From Mycobacterium sp. GA-0227b (GTDB lineage Bacteria > Actinomycetota > Actinomycetes > Mycobacteriales > Mycobacteriaceae), in assembly GCF_001499855.1 (NCBI RefSeq), contig NZ_LQIK01000001.1, positions 248,001-312,000 of the forward strand: DNA of 64,000 nucleotides. Direction: 5' to 3'. A model generated the notes under the pieces. It ran no database searches, was not told the DNA's origin, and saw only the letters and a program-made list of their open reading frames with translations. Shown here in pieces: positions 16,737-26,344 of the stretch. The translations under genes were made by a program, and so were the position numbers. How positions within the stretch are numbered: the first letter of the stretch is position 1; each line of letters starts with the position of its first letter.

Positions 16737-17723
16737 ATGATCGAGATCGCCCCTCGCTGGCGGATTCTGGCCGCAAGTGTGGCCGCCGCCACCGCCGGCG
16801 TCCTCGGCTTCGCGGGCACGACCGCCTCGGCCGAACCCCTCGTACCGCAACCACCGCTGCCCGCCCCCGCCACGGTCACCCAGACCGTCACGGTCGCGCC
16901 CAACGCGCAGGCCCTGAGCCAGCCCGGTGTGAGTTCGGCCACCGGGGTGGTGTCATCCGCGGCGAGCGCGTCGCCGGGCTTGGCGGCCGCACCCGTCCCG
17001 ACGCCGCCGGTCGCCACGATCCAACCCGCCCGCTCCGGCACGATGACCGAATTCTTCGCCGAGAAGGGCGTGAAACTCGAACCGCAGTCCAGCCGGGATT
17101 TCAAGGCGCTCAACATCGTGCTGCCGATGCCGCGCGGCTGGGAGCATGTTCCCGATCCGAACGTGCCCGACGCCTTCGCCGTGATCGCCGACCGGGTCGG
17201 CGGCAACGGCCTCTACACATCCAATGCGCAGGTCGTGGTGTACAAGCTGGTCGGCGACTTCGACCCCAAAGAGGCCATCAGCCACGGTTTCGTCGACAGC
17301 CAGCAGCGGCCGGCCTGGCGCACCACCGACGCGTCGCTCGCGGAGTTCGGCGGCATGCCGTCGGCGTTGATCGAGGGCACCTACCGCGAGAACAACATGA
17401 CGCTGAACACCTCGCGCCGCCACGTCATCGCCGCCGCAGGCCCGGACAAGTACCTGGTGTCGCTGTCGGTGACCACAAGCGTCGATCAAGTTGTGCCGGC
17501 CGCCGAAGCGACCGACGCGATCGTCAACGGCTTCCGGGTCAGCGTTCCCGGCCAGCCCGCAGCACCCGCGCCGGCCGCCCCAGGCACGGCGGCTGCGCCC
17601 GCTGCGACGGCTGTGGCTTCCCCCGGTGCGGCGGCTGCTCCCGGCGCGACGGCCGCGGCTGCCCCCGGCGCGATTACCCCGCCGGCCGCTCCGGTTTCCA
17701 GCCAGCTGGGACTGCCGCGATAG
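16737..17723 (+). CDS. mtc28: Proline-rich secreted antigen, LpqN/LpqT family (Mtc28-like)
   Basis: A 328-residue exported protein with a signal peptide (about residues 1-32, ending TTASA), an Ala/Pro/Val-rich linker (33-100), an LpqN/LpqT-type domain (about 105-280; FKALNIVLPMPRGWEHVPDPN, GGMPSALIEGTYRENNMTLNTSRRHV in family pattern) and a low-complexity Ala/Pro tail. The order beside leuS matches Rv0040c (proline-rich 28-kDa antigen). It lacks a lipobox cysteine, so it is probably secreted, not lipid-anchored. A gaagga ribosome-binding site precedes ATG 16737. Molecular function is unknown. Confidence 0.85.
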   Translation: MIEIAPRWRILAASVAAATAGVLGFAGTTASAEPLVPQPPLPAPATVTQTVTVAPNAQALSQPGVSSATGVVSSAASASPGLAAAPVPTPPVATIQPARSGTMTEFFAEKGVKLEPQSSRDFKALNIVLPMPRGWEHVPDPNVPDAFAVIADRVGGNGLYTSNAQVVVYKLVGDFDPKEAISHGFVDSQQRPAWRTTDASLAEFGGMPSALIEGTYRENNMTLNTSRRHVIAAAGPDKYLVSLSVTTSVDQVVPAAEATDAIVNGFRVSVPGQPAAPAPAAPGTAAAPAATAVASPGAAAAPGATAAAAPGAITPPAAPVSSQLGLPR

Positions 17724-17727
17724 ACCT

Positions 17728-17759
17728 GTCCCCCGGGCGAAGCCTGGCGCCCGGGGGAC
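17728..17759. terminator. Strong GC hairpin after mtc28
   Basis: GTCCCCCGGGCG (17728-17739) and CGCCCGGGGGAC (17748-17759) are perfectly complementary over 12 bp with an 8-nt loop, starting 5 bp after the mtc28 stop. It has no U-run. It most likely ends the mtc28 transcript. Confidence 0.65.
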
Positions 17760-17788
17760 GCCCCATCTCACCCCGCCGACGCTCCTCG

Positions 17789-17794
17789 TATCCT
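17789..17794 (+). promoter_or_regulatory. -10 hexamer TATCCT, leaderless spacing to ATG 17802
   Basis: TATCCT lies 7 nt before ATG 17802 (and 1 nt before GTG 17796), which favours the ATG as the start of the small membrane protein. Confidence 0.45.
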
Positions 17795-17801
17795 CGTGCT
17801 C

Positions 17802-18149
17802 ATGCTCATCGCCGCGGTGCTCTGCCTGTGTGCTGCCGCCGCGACCGCGGGAGTCGGCGCGTGGCTGCTGCGCCGGCCCCCATCAGGAGACCCAGTGCAG
17901 GTGGTCCTGCGCTCGGTTGCCCCCACCCAACTCGCGGCCGCCGCGATGCTTGCTGCCGGCGGCGGTGTCGCGCTCGCGGCCGAGCCCAGAATCTCCGTCG
18001 TCGTACTGACCGTCTGCGTGCTCGGAGCGGTGGGCACGGTGGCGGCCGGATGCTGGCAGAGCGCGAAGGCGGCTGCGCGCAGCGAGGCGGCGACGAGTTC
18101 CGGTGGCTGCGGCGGCGGATGCGCCACCTGCACGCTTCCCTGCAGCTGA
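17802..18149 (+). CDS. Small membrane protein with Cys-rich tail (Rv0039c-like)
   Basis: A 115-residue protein with about three hydrophobic helices (residues 3-24 LIAAVLCLCAAAATAGVGAW, about 45-60, and about 67-88 VVVLTVCVLGAVGTVAAGC). Its C-terminal tail is Gly/Cys-rich, SSGGCGGGCATCTLPCS. Position after mtc28 and before yqgE matches Rv0039c. The closely spaced cysteines could bind metal or carry disulfides; the function is unknown. GTG 17796 is an alternative start two codons upstream. Confidence 0.7.
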   Translation: MLIAAVLCLCAAAATAGVGAWLLRRPPSGDPVQVVLRSVAPTQLAAAAMLAAGGGVALAAEPRISVVVLTVCVLGAVGTVAAGCWQSAKAAARSEAATSSGGCGGGCATCTLPCS

Positions 18150-18156
18150 CGCCGTT

Positions 18157-18762
18157 CTAGTTGCGGCTGACGTCGATCGGATGGGTCGCCAGCAACGACA
18201 ACGGCAACGGCTGCCTGCGCAGCACCCGCGACCACAGATCCACCCGCGGTTCCACGAGAACGTCGGACGGCAACGCCGACAACACGATCCAGTCGTCGCG
18301 TTCGATCTCGGCATCGAGTTGGCCGATGGTCCAACCCGAATAGCCCGCGAAGATCCGCACCCCCTCGACCACCGGGGCGATCGAGTCGGGGTCGGCGTCG
18401 AGGTCCACCATCACCATGCGCCCCTGCACATGCCGCAGGCCAGGTACGCCGGCAGCCTCCATCCCCGCGCGCAAGGTCGCCAGGCACAGCGCCGCATCGC
18501 GTTTCACCGGCCCGCCGATGAACATGGTCTTCGGTTTGGCGGCCACCTTCGCCCACTGCGGCAACACGTTGTACACCGCCGTCTCGCTCGCCCGGTTCAG
18601 CACCACCCCGAGCGTGCCGCCGTCGTTGTGCTCCACGACGTAGATCACGCTGCGGCGAAACGTCGGCTCCAGAAGGTCGGTGTTGGCCAGAAGCAGCGTT
18701 CCGGCCCGCACGCGCGGCGCCGCAGGGGCGATGAAATCCTCCGGATCCTCTGACTGCGCCAC
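18157..18762 (-). CDS. YqgE/AlgH family protein (Rv0038-like)
   Basis: A 201-residue UPF0301 protein: [39 protein letters not shown] (family pattern), [35 protein letters not shown]. It closely follows M. tuberculosis Rv0038 and ends [12 protein letters not shown] 18762 is chosen from the homologous N-terminus and a -10-like CATGAT 6 nt upstream; the longer frame to 19017 overlaps the divergent MFS gene and has no similarity. Its biochemical role is unknown across bacteria. Confidence 0.88.
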   Translation of the reverse strand: MAQSEDPEDFIAPAAPRVRAGTLLLANTDLLEPTFRRSVIYVVEHNDGGTLGVVLNRASETAVYNVLPQWAKVAAKPKTMFIGGPVKRDAALCLATLRAGMEAAGVPGLRHVQGRMVMVDLDADPDSIAPVVEGVRIFAGYSGWTIGQLDAEIERDDWIVLSALPSDVLVEPRVDLWSRVLRRQPLPLSLLATHPIDVSRN

Positions 18763-18874
18763 GTGTCCATCATGGCACCAGCAACCGGCATCATGGCGGA
18801 CAAGCGCGACCCCGCCGCGATATTTGTACTGTGGATGCGGTCCCGATCCGAAGCTTCTAGGAACGCGATCTCCC

Positions 18875-20158
18875 GTGCCCGATATCCGTGCGCCCATCGC
18901 CGTCTGGCGGTCGGTACGCGAGCTGCCCGACTTCTGGCGGCTCCTGGAACTGCGGGTGGTCAGCCAGTTCGGCGACGGCCTGTTTGCGGCGGGGCTGGCG
19001 GGCGCAATCCTGTTCAACCCGCAGCGGGAGGCCGAACCATGGGCGATCGCCGGGGCGTTCGCCGTGCTGTTCCTGCCCTACTCGCTGCTCGGCCCGTTCG
19101 CCGGCGCGCTGCTCGACCGCTGGGACCGGCGAGTGGTGCTGGTCGCGGCGAACGCCGGCCGCCTGGCGTTGGTGCTCGCGGTCGCCGCGCTGCTCGAATC
19201 CGGCGCGGGCGACCTGCCGATCCTGTGCTGCGCGCTGATCGTCAACGGGTTCACCCGGTTCGTCTCCTCCGGACTGTCGGCAGCACTGCCGCATGTCGTG
19301 CCGCGCGACCAGGTGGTCGCGATGAACTCCGTCGCCATCGCGACCGGCGCGGCGGCCGCCTTCCTCGGCGCGAATTTCATGCTGCTACCGCGCTGGCTGT
19401 TCGGCGCCGACGACGCCGGCGCCGCGGCGATCATCTTGATCGTCGCCATTCCGGTGGCGCTGGCGCTCTGGCTGGCGTGGCGCTTCACGCCGCGCCTACT
19501 CGGCCCCGACGACAGCGTGCGCGCGATCCACGGGTCGGTGCTCTACGCGGTGGCCACCGGCTGGGCACACGGCGTTCGAACGGTGGCGGCGGTGCCCTCC
19601 GTCGCCGCGACGCTGACCGGCCTGGCTGCGCACCGGATGGTGTTTGGCATCAACAGCCTGCTGGTCCTGGTGATGGTGCGCCACAGCGACACTCACGCGG
19701 TAGCGGGCCTCGGCACCGCGGTGTTGTTCGTCGCGGCGACCGGCACGGGATCGTTCATCGCGGCCGCCGTCATGCCGATGGCGGTGCGGCGGTGGGGAAG
19801 GTACGCCACTGCCAACGGCGCGTTGGCGATCGCCGCGCTGATCCAGTTCGCCGGTTCCAGCCTGCAACTGGCGATGATGGTCGTGTGCGGCTTCCTTCTC
19901 GGCATGGCCGGCCAGGTGGTCAAGCTGTGCGCGGACAGCGCCATGCAGCTCGACGTCGACGATGCGCTGCGTGGGCACGTGTTCACCGTGCAGGACTCGC
20001 TGTTCTGGATGGCATTCATCGGCGCAATCGCGGTGTCGGCGAGCGTGATTCCGCCCGACGGACACCAGCCGGCGCTGGCGTTGACCGGTGTCGGGGCGTA
20101 TCTCGTCGGCCTGGCCGCGCACGCGGCGCTCGGCAGGCGCACGTCGTCACCGGGCTAA
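18875..20158 (+). CDS. MFS transporter (Rv0037c-like)
   Basis: A 427-residue major facilitator with about twelve predicted helices. The family loop between helices 2 and 3 is seen as [13 protein letters not shown] (about residues 78-90). It begins [24 protein letters not shown], with the membrane domain from about residue 28. GTG 18875 is the first start giving the conserved N-terminus. The order with yqgE and the DinB-like gene matches Rv0037c. It resembles drug-efflux or macrolide-type MFS proteins, but the substrate is unknown. Its TAA overlaps the promoter of the next gene. Confidence 0.85.
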   Translation: MPDIRAPIAVWRSVRELPDFWRLLELRVVSQFGDGLFAAGLAGAILFNPQREAEPWAIAGAFAVLFLPYSLLGPFAGALLDRWDRRVVLVAANAGRLALVLAVAALLESGAGDLPILCCALIVNGFTRFVSSGLSAALPHVVPRDQVVAMNSVAIATGAAAAFLGANFMLLPRWLFGADDAGAAAIILIVAIPVALALWLAWRFTPRLLGPDDSVRAIHGSVLYAVATGWAHGVRTVAAVPSVAATLTGLAAHRMVFGINSLLVLVMVRHSDTHAVAGLGTAVLFVAATGTGSFIAAAVMPMAVRRWGRYATANGALAIAALIQFAGSSLQLAMMVVCGFLLGMAGQVVKLCADSAMQLDVDDALRGHVFTVQDSLFWMAFIGAIAVSASVIPPDGHQPALALTGVGAYLVGLAAHAALGRRTSSPG

Positions 20159-20161
20159 GGT
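20156..20161 (+). promoter_or_regulatory. -10 hexamer TAAGGT overlapping the MFS stop codon
   Basis: TAAGGT starts at the TAA stop of the MFS gene and ends exactly 6 nt before ATG 20168. The downstream gene therefore seems to have its own leaderless transcript despite the 9-bp gap. Confidence 0.5.
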
Positions 20162-20167
20162 GACCGC

Positions 20168-20944
20168 ATGGCTGGTGCCGCGCCGATGGTGGCCGATCTT
20201 CGCGCCGAGAGCGACGAACTCGACGCCATCGTCGCCGACCTTCCCCCTGCGCGATGGGCCGAGCCCACTCCGGCCGAAGGGTGGACGATCGCCCACCAGA
20301 TCGCGCATCTGCTGTGGACCGACCGCGTCGCGCTGACCGCCGTCACCGACGAGGCCGCATTCGCCGCGCTGCTCGAGGAGGCGGCCAAGGACCCCGCGCG
20401 CTTCGTCGACGCGGGTGCCGAGGAGCTGGCGGCCGTGCCACCAGCTGAGCTGCTCGCCGACTGGCGACGGACCCGCGCCCGGTTGCACGACGAGCTGTTG
20501 ACCGTCGCCGACGGACGCAAACTGCCGTGGTTCGGGCCGCCGATGAGCGCGGCATCGATGGCAACGGCCCGGCTGATGGAGACCTGGGCACACGGGCTCG
20601 ACGTCGCCGACGCGCTCGGGGTGCGACGGCCCGCCACCGGACGACTGCGCTCGATCGCGCACATCGGCGTGCGCACCCGGGACTTCGCGTTCGCGATCAA
20701 CGGCCAACAGCCGCCGGCCGAGCCGTTCCGTGTCGAGTTGCGCGCCCCCGACGGGTCGACGTGGTCGTGGGGACCCGAGGACGCCACGCAACGGGTGAGC
20801 GGCTCGGCGGAGGACTTCTGCATGCTGGTGACCCAAAGGCGGCCGCGGTCGACGCTGGACGTGGCGGCGGTCGGCTCCGATGCGGAGCAGTGGCTGGGTA
20901 TCGCGCAGGCGTTCGCGGGCCCACCGGGCTCCGGCCGCGATTAG
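20168..20944 (+). CDS. TIGR03084-family DinB-like metal-binding protein (Rv0036c-like)
   Basis: A 258-residue protein of the mycothiol-dependent maleylpyruvate isomerase-like N-terminal fold: [14 protein letters not shown] (about residue 39-52) and [14 protein letters not shown] (about 138) supply the His residues expected to bind zinc in DinB/MDMPI four-helix bundles, followed by a C-terminal domain (about 165-258). It matches Rv0036c. Members may be mycothiol-dependent transferases; this one is unassigned. It is convergent with the Asp-rich gene, 4 bp apart. Confidence 0.82.
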   Translation: MAGAAPMVADLRAESDELDAIVADLPPARWAEPTPAEGWTIAHQIAHLLWTDRVALTAVTDEAAFAALLEEAAKDPARFVDAGAEELAAVPPAELLADWRRTRARLHDELLTVADGRKLPWFGPPMSAASMATARLMETWAHGLDVADALGVRRPATGRLRSIAHIGVRTRDFAFAINGQQPPAEPFRVELRAPDGSTWSWGPEDATQRVSGSAEDFCMLVTQRRPRSTLDVAAVGSDAEQWLGIAQAFAGPPGSGRD

Positions 20945-20948
20945 CCGA

Positions 20949-21440
20949 CTACAGATCGCTTGCGGAGTCCGCGCGGCCGTCGCCGTCGCTGTCGGTGAGC
21001 TTGATGTCCCACCGGCCGTCGGCGTCGGCGTCGACATAGGCGACCTCGCCGCCCAGTGCTCGGTCCGCCAGGCCGTCGCCGTCGACATCGAGCAGACGCT
21101 CGTCGGCCTGACCGTCGGTGTCGAGGTCGATCAGCGGACCGCCGACCTGCTCCACACCGTCGAGCCCGAACCACCGCAATTGCCCGGCCCGGTCCACGCT
21201 GACCGCCCAGGTGCCGGTGCCGTCGTCGCTGAAGTATGCGGCCGCGCCGGCTGCGTGGTCGCGCACCAAATGCTCCGCAGTACCGTCCGCGTCGAGATCG
21301 GCCATCGCGTCGTCGAGTAGGCCGTCGCCGTCGAAGTCGAGACCGACAGCGTCGAGGGAGCCGTCACCGTCCACATCCACATCCGGCGCGGCGGACCAGA
21401 TCGTGGCCGAGCCGTCGCCGTCACCCAGGCAGTAGTCCAT
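20949..21440 (-). CDS. Asp-rich repeat protein (Rv3906c-like, DUF6802)
   Basis: A 163-residue acidic protein built from repeats of the type D-x-D-x-D-G (VDVDGDGSLDAVGLDFDGDGLLD, DLDTDGQADERLLDVDGDGLAD and others in pattern). These are loops of the dockerin, thrombospondin type-3 or EF-hand kind and probably bind calcium. There is no signal peptide or membrane segment. The middle (DGTGTWAVSVDRAGQLRWFGLDG) is less repetitive. It lies downstream of pcnA as Rv3906c does in M. tuberculosis. The function is unknown. Confidence 0.78.
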   Translation of the reverse strand: MDYCLGDGDGSATIWSAAPDVDVDGDGSLDAVGLDFDGDGLLDDAMADLDADGTAEHLVRDHAAGAAAYFSDDGTGTWAVSVDRAGQLRWFGLDGVEQVGGPLIDLDTDGQADERLLDVDGDGLADRALGGEVAYVDADADGRWDIKLTDSDGDGRADSASDL

Positions 21441-21478
21441 GTCGGATCAGACGCGACGACCCGGCTCAAGGGTTCCGC

Positions 21479-21554
21479 GCGGTCGCTGATTTCGGGTGAG
21501 CGACCGCCGTTGTACGCCCGCGAGCGGCGTGTCGGTGTGCAGACACGGTCGCTC
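21479..21554. repeat. Competing inverted repeats between pcnA and the Asp-rich gene
   Basis: GCGGTCGCT (21479-21487) pairs perfectly with AGCGACCGC (21499-21507); the same element also pairs as GAGCGACCG (21498-21506) with CGGTCGCTC (21546-21554). A small CGTGTC / GACACG stem (21528-21533, 21542-21547) lies between. The two large hairpins are mutually exclusive. They could be a pcnA terminator or an attenuator ahead of the Asp-rich gene. Confidence 0.5.
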
Positions 21555-21568
21555 GCGGAATCAAGGGG

Positions 21569-23014
21569 TCAGCCTCTGGCGTTCCACCACGCCAGCAGTT
21601 CCTCGACGGCTTCCTCCCGCGTCAGCGGCCCGCGGTCCAGCCGCAACTCCTTCAGGTACTGCCACGCCTCGCCCACCTGCGGACCCGCGGGGATGCCGAG
21701 AATCTCCATGATCTCGTTGCCGTTGAGATCGGGCCGCACCCGGGCGAGGTCCTCCTTCTCGGCCAGCTCGGCGATCCGGTGCTCCAGGTCGTCGTAGTTG
21801 GCCTGCAGCCGCGCCGCGCGGCGCTTGTTGCGGGTGGTGCAGTCGGCGCGCACCAGTTTGTGCAGCTTCGGCAGCAGCGGACCCGCGTCGGTCACATACC
21901 GGCGCACCGCCGAGTCCGTCCACTTCCCGCCGCCGTAACCGTGGAATCGCAGGTGCAGATAAACCAGCTGCGACACGTCGTCGACCATCTGCTTGGAGTA
22001 CTTCAGCGCCCGCATCCGCTTGCGCGCCATCTTCGCGCCGACGACCTCGTGATGATGAAAGCTGACGCCGCCGTTGGGCTCGTGCTTGCGGGTGGCGGGC
22101 TTGCCGATGTCGTGCATCAGCGCCGCCCAGCGCAGCACCAGATCGGGCCCCTCGTCCTCCAACGCGATGGCCTGCCGCAACACGGTCAGCGAATGCCAGT
22201 ACACGTCCTTGTGCTGATGGTGCTCGTCGATGGCCATCCGCATCGCGCCGACCTCGGGCAGCACCACATCACCCAACCCGGTCTGCACCATCAGGTCGAT
22301 ACCTGCGACCGGGTCGACGCCCAGCAGCAACTTGTCCAGTTCGGCGGCCACCCGCTCGGCGGTGATGCGGCTCAACTGCGGCGCCATCGCCACCAGCGCC
22401 GCCACCACCCGGGGAGCCACCGTGAACTCCAACTGCGAGACGAACCGCGCGGCGCGCAGCATGCGCAGCGGATCGTCGCCGAACGACACCTCCGGCGCGG
22501 CGGGCGTGTCGAGCGTCTTCGCCCGCAACGCCGCCAAACCGTTCAGCGGGTCGTGGAATTCGCCGAGGCCGCCCGGCCGGTCGGGGGCGATCCGCACGGC
22601 CATCGCGTTGACGGTGAAATCGCGCCGCACAAGGTCGGCGTCGAGGTTGTCGCCGAACCGCACCTCGGGGTTGCGCGACACCTGGTCGTAGCTGTCGGCG
22701 CGGTACGTGGTGATCTCGAGCCGTTCGTCGCCCTTGCCGACCCCGAGCGTGCCGAACTCGATGCCGGTGTCCCACAGCGAATCGGCCCACGGGCGCAGGA
22801 ACCTCTGCATCTGTTCGGGGCGGGCGTCGGTGGTGAAATCGAGATCGGTCAGCAGCCGGCCGAGCAGCGCGTCGCGAACACTGCCGCCGACGAGGTACAA
22901 CTCGTGACCGGCGTCAGCGAACAGCCGACCGAGCTCGCGCAGCACCGCACCGTGGCGGTTCAGCTCGACTTGCGCGGTGGCAAGCAGTTCGGCGTCGGTC
23001 GGGGCTTCGGGCAC
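21569..23014 (-). CDS. pcnA: CCA tRNA nucleotidyltransferase
   Basis: A 481-residue class II nucleotidyltransferase fused to an HD domain; it adds or repairs the 3-prime CCA of tRNAs. Motifs are YLVGGSVRDALLGR (about residue 40), the catalytic DLDFTTDA, RRDFTVNAMAV (about 130), template-type GDDPLRMLRAARF, and HD motif LMHDIGKPATR (about 300). The length fits Rv3907c. The start is GTG 23014, with a TAAGCT -10 8 nt upstream. It is divergent from mutT4 (85 bp). Both tRNA genes found in this window lack an encoded CCA, so the enzyme is needed for them. Confidence 0.95.
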   Translation of the reverse strand: MPEAPTDAELLATAQVELNRHGAVLRELGRLFADAGHELYLVGGSVRDALLGRLLTDLDFTTDARPEQMQRFLRPWADSLWDTGIEFGTLGVGKGDERLEITTYRADSYDQVSRNPEVRFGDNLDADLVRRDFTVNAMAVRIAPDRPGGLGEFHDPLNGLAALRAKTLDTPAAPEVSFGDDPLRMLRAARFVSQLEFTVAPRVVAALVAMAPQLSRITAERVAAELDKLLLGVDPVAGIDLMVQTGLGDVVLPEVGAMRMAIDEHHQHKDVYWHSLTVLRQAIALEDEGPDLVLRWAALMHDIGKPATRKHEPNGGVSFHHHEVVGAKMARKRMRALKYSKQMVDDVSQLVYLHLRFHGYGGGKWTDSAVRRYVTDAGPLLPKLHKLVRADCTTRNKRRAARLQANYDDLEHRIAELAEKEDLARVRPDLNGNEIMEILGIPAGPQVGEAWQYLKELRLDRGPLTREEAVEELLAWWNARG

Positions 23015-23086
23015 GTTCGGACAGCTTAATCGGCAACGGCTCAGTCACGACCGGTGAGTGCGACGGGGGCGAATGTGGGTGGCAGC

Positions 23087-23092
23087 TACTAT
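23087..23092 (+). promoter_or_regulatory. -10 hexamer TACTAT, leaderless spacing to mutT4 GTG
   Basis: TACTAT, near the TATAAT consensus, ends 7 nt before GTG 23100. Confidence 0.5.
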
Positions 23093-23099
23093 CGCTTGG

Positions 23100-23921
23100 G
23101 TGTCGGACGGCGAACAGGCCAAACCACGACGGCGCCGGGGGCGGCGCCGCGGCCGACGCGCGGCAGGCCCCCCGGAGGCAGTGTCCGACCAGTCCCACCA
23201 GCCCCGCAACCGTCCCGTCCCGCAGCCCCTTCCCGGTGGCCACCACAACAACGCCGCCCTCAACGGCGACGCCGGCACCAAGGGCAAGCAATCGAAGAAG
23301 GGGCGTCCACGCCGACCGCCCGACCGGCTGCGGACCGTGCACGAGACATCGGCCGGCGGACTGGTCATCGACGGTCTCGACGGCCCCAAGGAACGGCAGG
23401 TCGCGGCGCTGATCGGGCGCATCGACCGGCGCGGCCGGATGCTGTGGTCGCTGCCCAAGGGACATATCGAGATGGGCGAGACCGCCGAACAGACCGCCGT
23501 CCGCGAGGTCGCCGAGGAGACCGGGGTCCAAGGCAAGGTGCTCGCCGCGCTGGGCAGCATCGACTACTGGTTCGTCACCGAAGGCCGCCGCGTACACAAG
23601 ACCGTGCACCACTATTTGATGCGGTTTCTCGGCGGTGAACTGTCCGATGAGGACGTCGAGGTCAGCGAGGTGGCTTGGGTGCCGCTGAAGGAGCTGCCGT
23701 CCCGGCTGGCCTACGCCGACGAACGCCGGCTCGCCGAAGTTGCCGGGGAGCTGATCGACAAGCTGCACGCCGACGGCCCGGCCGCCCTGCCGCCGCTCCC
23801 CCGGTCCTCGCCGCGGCGTCGGCCGCAGACGCATTCGCATACCCGCAACCGTCGGCCCGACGGACCCGCGCAACCGTCCCTGGGGGCCGAGCGGACGAAC
23901 GGCTGCGGACAGGGCCCGTGA
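23100..23921 (+). CDS. mutT4: Nudix hydrolase MutT4
   Basis: A 273-residue protein. It has a basic, disordered N-terminus ([13 protein letters not shown], residues 8-20) and a Nudix domain (about 92-235) whose box is complete in [22 protein letters not shown]. The Arg/Pro-rich C-terminus is longer than in Rv3908. Nudix enzymes hydrolyse nucleoside diphosphate derivatives; MutT4 substrate specificity is not settled. GTG 23100 matches the SDGEQAK start of the M. tuberculosis protein. The stop overlaps the start of the next gene (GTGA), so the two are coupled. Confidence 0.9.
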   Translation: MSDGEQAKPRRRRGRRRGRRAAGPPEAVSDQSHQPRNRPVPQPLPGGHHNNAALNGDAGTKGKQSKKGRPRRPPDRLRTVHETSAGGLVIDGLDGPKERQVAALIGRIDRRGRMLWSLPKGHIEMGETAEQTAVREVAEETGVQGKVLAALGSIDYWFVTEGRRVHKTVHHYLMRFLGGELSDEDVEVSEVAWVPLKELPSRLAYADERRLAEVAGELIDKLHADGPAALPPLPRSSPRRRPQTHSHTRNRRPDGPAQPSLGAERTNGCGQGP

Positions 23922-26344
23922 CCTCCGGCGCGCTGCTGCGCCTGCTGACCGCGCTGATCCTGCTCGCGCTCAGCGCTCTCCCGATCGCCGTCCCGCCCGC
24001 CGCCGCGGGCCAGCCCGATACGACGCCGTTCCTGCAGGTGCGCATCGACCGCGTCACCCCCGACGTGGTGACCACGACCAGCGAGCCCACCGTCACGGTT
24101 ACCGGCGCCGTGCTCAACGTCGGGGACCGGCCGGTGCGCGACGTGGTGGTGCGGCTGGAGGACGCCGGTGCGGTGACGACGTCCACCGGGCTGCGCACCA
24201 ACCTCACCGGCGACGTCGGCCAGTTCGAACCGATCGGGGACTTCGTCACGCTGACCCCGGAACTGCCTCGCGGACAACAGGTTCCGTTCGTCCTGTCGTA
24301 TCCGCTGCGCTCGGCCGCCCAGCCGTCGCTCAGCATCGACCAGCCGGGCGTGTACCCGGTCATGGTCAACGTGAACGGCACCCCGGACTACGGCGAGCCG
24401 GCCCGCCTCGACGACGCCCGCTTCCTGCTGCCCGTACTCGGCGTTCCACCCGATCCGGCGACCGAGTCCGCGACCGACGCGGTCGCCGCGGTCGAACCGC
24501 CCGACACGTCCAAACCCGTCGAACTGACCCTGCTGTGGCCGATCGCGGACCGGCCACGCCTGGCGGCGGGCGCACCCGGCGGCGCCACCCCGGTGCGCCT
24601 GACCGACGACGACCTCGCCACCTCGCTGGCCGCGGGCGGCCGGCTCGACACACTGTTGTCGGCGGCCGAGTTCGCCACCAGCCCCGAAGTCGACCCCGAG
24701 GGACGGGTGCACGCGGCGACGTGTCTGGCCGTCGACCCGGATCTACTCGTCACCGTCAACGCGATGACGGGCGGCTACGTCGTCAACATCGGCCCCGACG
24801 CCGGGCCCGGGACGCCAACCCGTCCCGGTACCGGCCAGGCCGCCGCCGTGGCGTGGTTGAACCGGCTCAAGGCGTTGGCGAAGCGAATGTGCGTCACCGC
24901 GACCACCTACGCGCAGGCCGACCTCGACGCGTTGCGCCGCGTCGGTGATCCCGGGCTCAGCCGGATCGCCACCACGTCCTCGAGCGACATCGTCGACCAG
25001 ATTCTCGGCATCACATCGGTCCGCGGCGCCAGCCTCCTCGGCGACGGACCGCTGACCACCCCCGCCGTGCGGCTGTTGTCTGAGCGCGGCGGCCAGACGG
25101 TGGCCATCGCGGCCGGGTCGGGTGCCGACAACGGCTCGGATGCGGCGAATCCCGGCACTGCGGACACCACGCCGGTGCGCTACACGCCGCAACTCGTCGC
25201 CGCACCGTTCGATCCGGCGGTGGGGGCCGCGCTCGCCGGCGCGGGCACCGACCCCGTCGCGCCCGGGTATCTGGACCCGTCCCTCGACTTTCCGCTGCAG
25301 CACGACTCGGCGGTGGCGCGACGTCAGGATGCGCTCGGCGCGGTGCTGTGGCGGGGGCTCAACCCCGACGTCGCGCCGCGCACGCAGATCCTGATGCCGC
25401 CGCTCGCCTGGAGCCTGCAGCCCGACGACGCCCGCGCGTTGTTCACCGCGGTGGCCACCGCGATCAACGCCGGGCTGGCACGCCCGCGTCCGCTGCCCGC
25501 GGTGATCGCCGCGGCCAGCGCCGTACCGCCCCAGGAAGTGGCGCCGCTGCCCGGCGACGACATCGGCGATCCCGATGCGCGCTTCGACGACGCGGTGGTC
25601 TCGGGTATCTCGGCCGTCATCGGACGGCTGTGGGGGTTGACCGCGGCGCTGACCACCGACGTGCGGACCGGCCTGACCGGATACGGGTACACCGCGCCGC
25701 TGCGCGAGGACATGCTGCGCGCGCTGAGCCAGTCGGTACCGCCGGACGCCCGCAATGGCCTTGCGCAGCAACGGCTCACCACGGTTGGGCATACGGTCGA
25801 CGACATTTTCAACGCGGTCACCATCGTCAACCCGGGCGGTTCGTACACCTTGGCCACCGAACGCAGCCCGCTGCCCCTGGCGCTGCGCAACGACCTGCCG
25901 GTGCCGATCCGGGTCCGGCTCCACGTCGACGCGCCACCCGGGATGACGGTGACCGACATGGGCGAGATCGAATTGCCGCCTGGCTTCCTGCCGTTGCGGG
26001 TGCCCATCGAAGTGCACTTCACGCAACGGGTCGCCGTCGATGTCGCGTTGCGCACCGTCGACGGCCTCCCGCTCGGGGAGCCGGTGCGGTTGTCGTTGCA
26101 TTCCAACGCGTACGGCAAGGTGCTGTTCTTCATCACGCTCTCGGCGGGTGCGGTGCTGGTGCTGCTCGCCGGCCGCCGGCTGTGGCACCGATTCCGCGGC
26201 CAGCCGGACCGCGCCGACCTCGAAGCCGATCCGCACCGCCCCGATCCGCTCGATGTCGCGCTGCACTACGACGACGACTCCACCGACGTGCCGCTGAGCC
26301 GGTCCGGACGCAGGGGCACCGGCGCGTCCGGTGGGACCGGATGA
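23918..26344 (+). CDS. Large membrane-anchored envelope protein (Rv3909-like, DUF6049)
   Basis: An 808-residue protein with an N-terminal signal ([25 protein letters not shown], residues 6-30 in pattern), an Ig-like early domain (about 35-150), a long extracytoplasmic body and one C-terminal helix (about 735-755, [18 protein letters not shown]) followed by a short acidic cytoplasmic tail. It is about the length of Rv3909 (802). It overlaps mutT4 by GTGA and murJ by ATGA, so the three genes are coupled. A role in envelope assembly with MurJ is inferred from position only. Confidence 0.85.
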   Translation: MTSGALLRLLTALILLALSALPIAVPPAAAGQPDTTPFLQVRIDRVTPDVVTTTSEPTVTVTGAVLNVGDRPVRDVVVRLEDAGAVTTSTGLRTNLTGDVGQFEPIGDFVTLTPELPRGQQVPFVLSYPLRSAAQPSLSIDQPGVYPVMVNVNGTPDYGEPARLDDARFLLPVLGVPPDPATESATDAVAAVEPPDTSKPVELTLLWPIADRPRLAAGAPGGATPVRLTDDDLATSLAAGGRLDTLLSAAEFATSPEVDPEGRVHAATCLAVDPDLLVTVNAMTGGYVVNIGPDAGPGTPTRPGTGQAAAVAWLNRLKALAKRMCVTATTYAQADLDALRRVGDPGLSRIATTSSSDIVDQILGITSVRGASLLGDGPLTTPAVRLLSERGGQTVAIAAGSGADNGSDAANPGTADTTPVRYTPQLVAAPFDPAVGAALAGAGTDPVAPGYLDPSLDFPLQHDSAVARRQDALGAVLWRGLNPDVAPRTQILMPPLAWSLQPDDARALFTAVATAINAGLARPRPLPAVIAAASAVPPQEVAPLPGDDIGDPDARFDDAVVSGISAVIGRLWGLTAALTTDVRTGLTGYGYTAPLREDMLRALSQSVPPDARNGLAQQRLTTVGHTVDDIFNAVTIVNPGGSYTLATERSPLPLALRNDLPVPIRVRLHVDAPPGMTVTDMGEIELPPGFLPLRVPIEVHFTQRVAVDVALRTVDGLPLGEPVRLSLHSNAYGKVLFFITLSAGAVLVLLAGRRLWHRFRGQPDRADLEADPHRPDPLDVALHYDDDSTDVPLSRSGRRGTGASGGTG

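Noticed and set aside
25348..26340. Upstream extension of the murJ frame into the preceding gene
   Set aside because: The extension is out-of-frame sequence of the DUF6049-type gene; ATG 26341 overlaps its stop and gives the homologous MurJ length.
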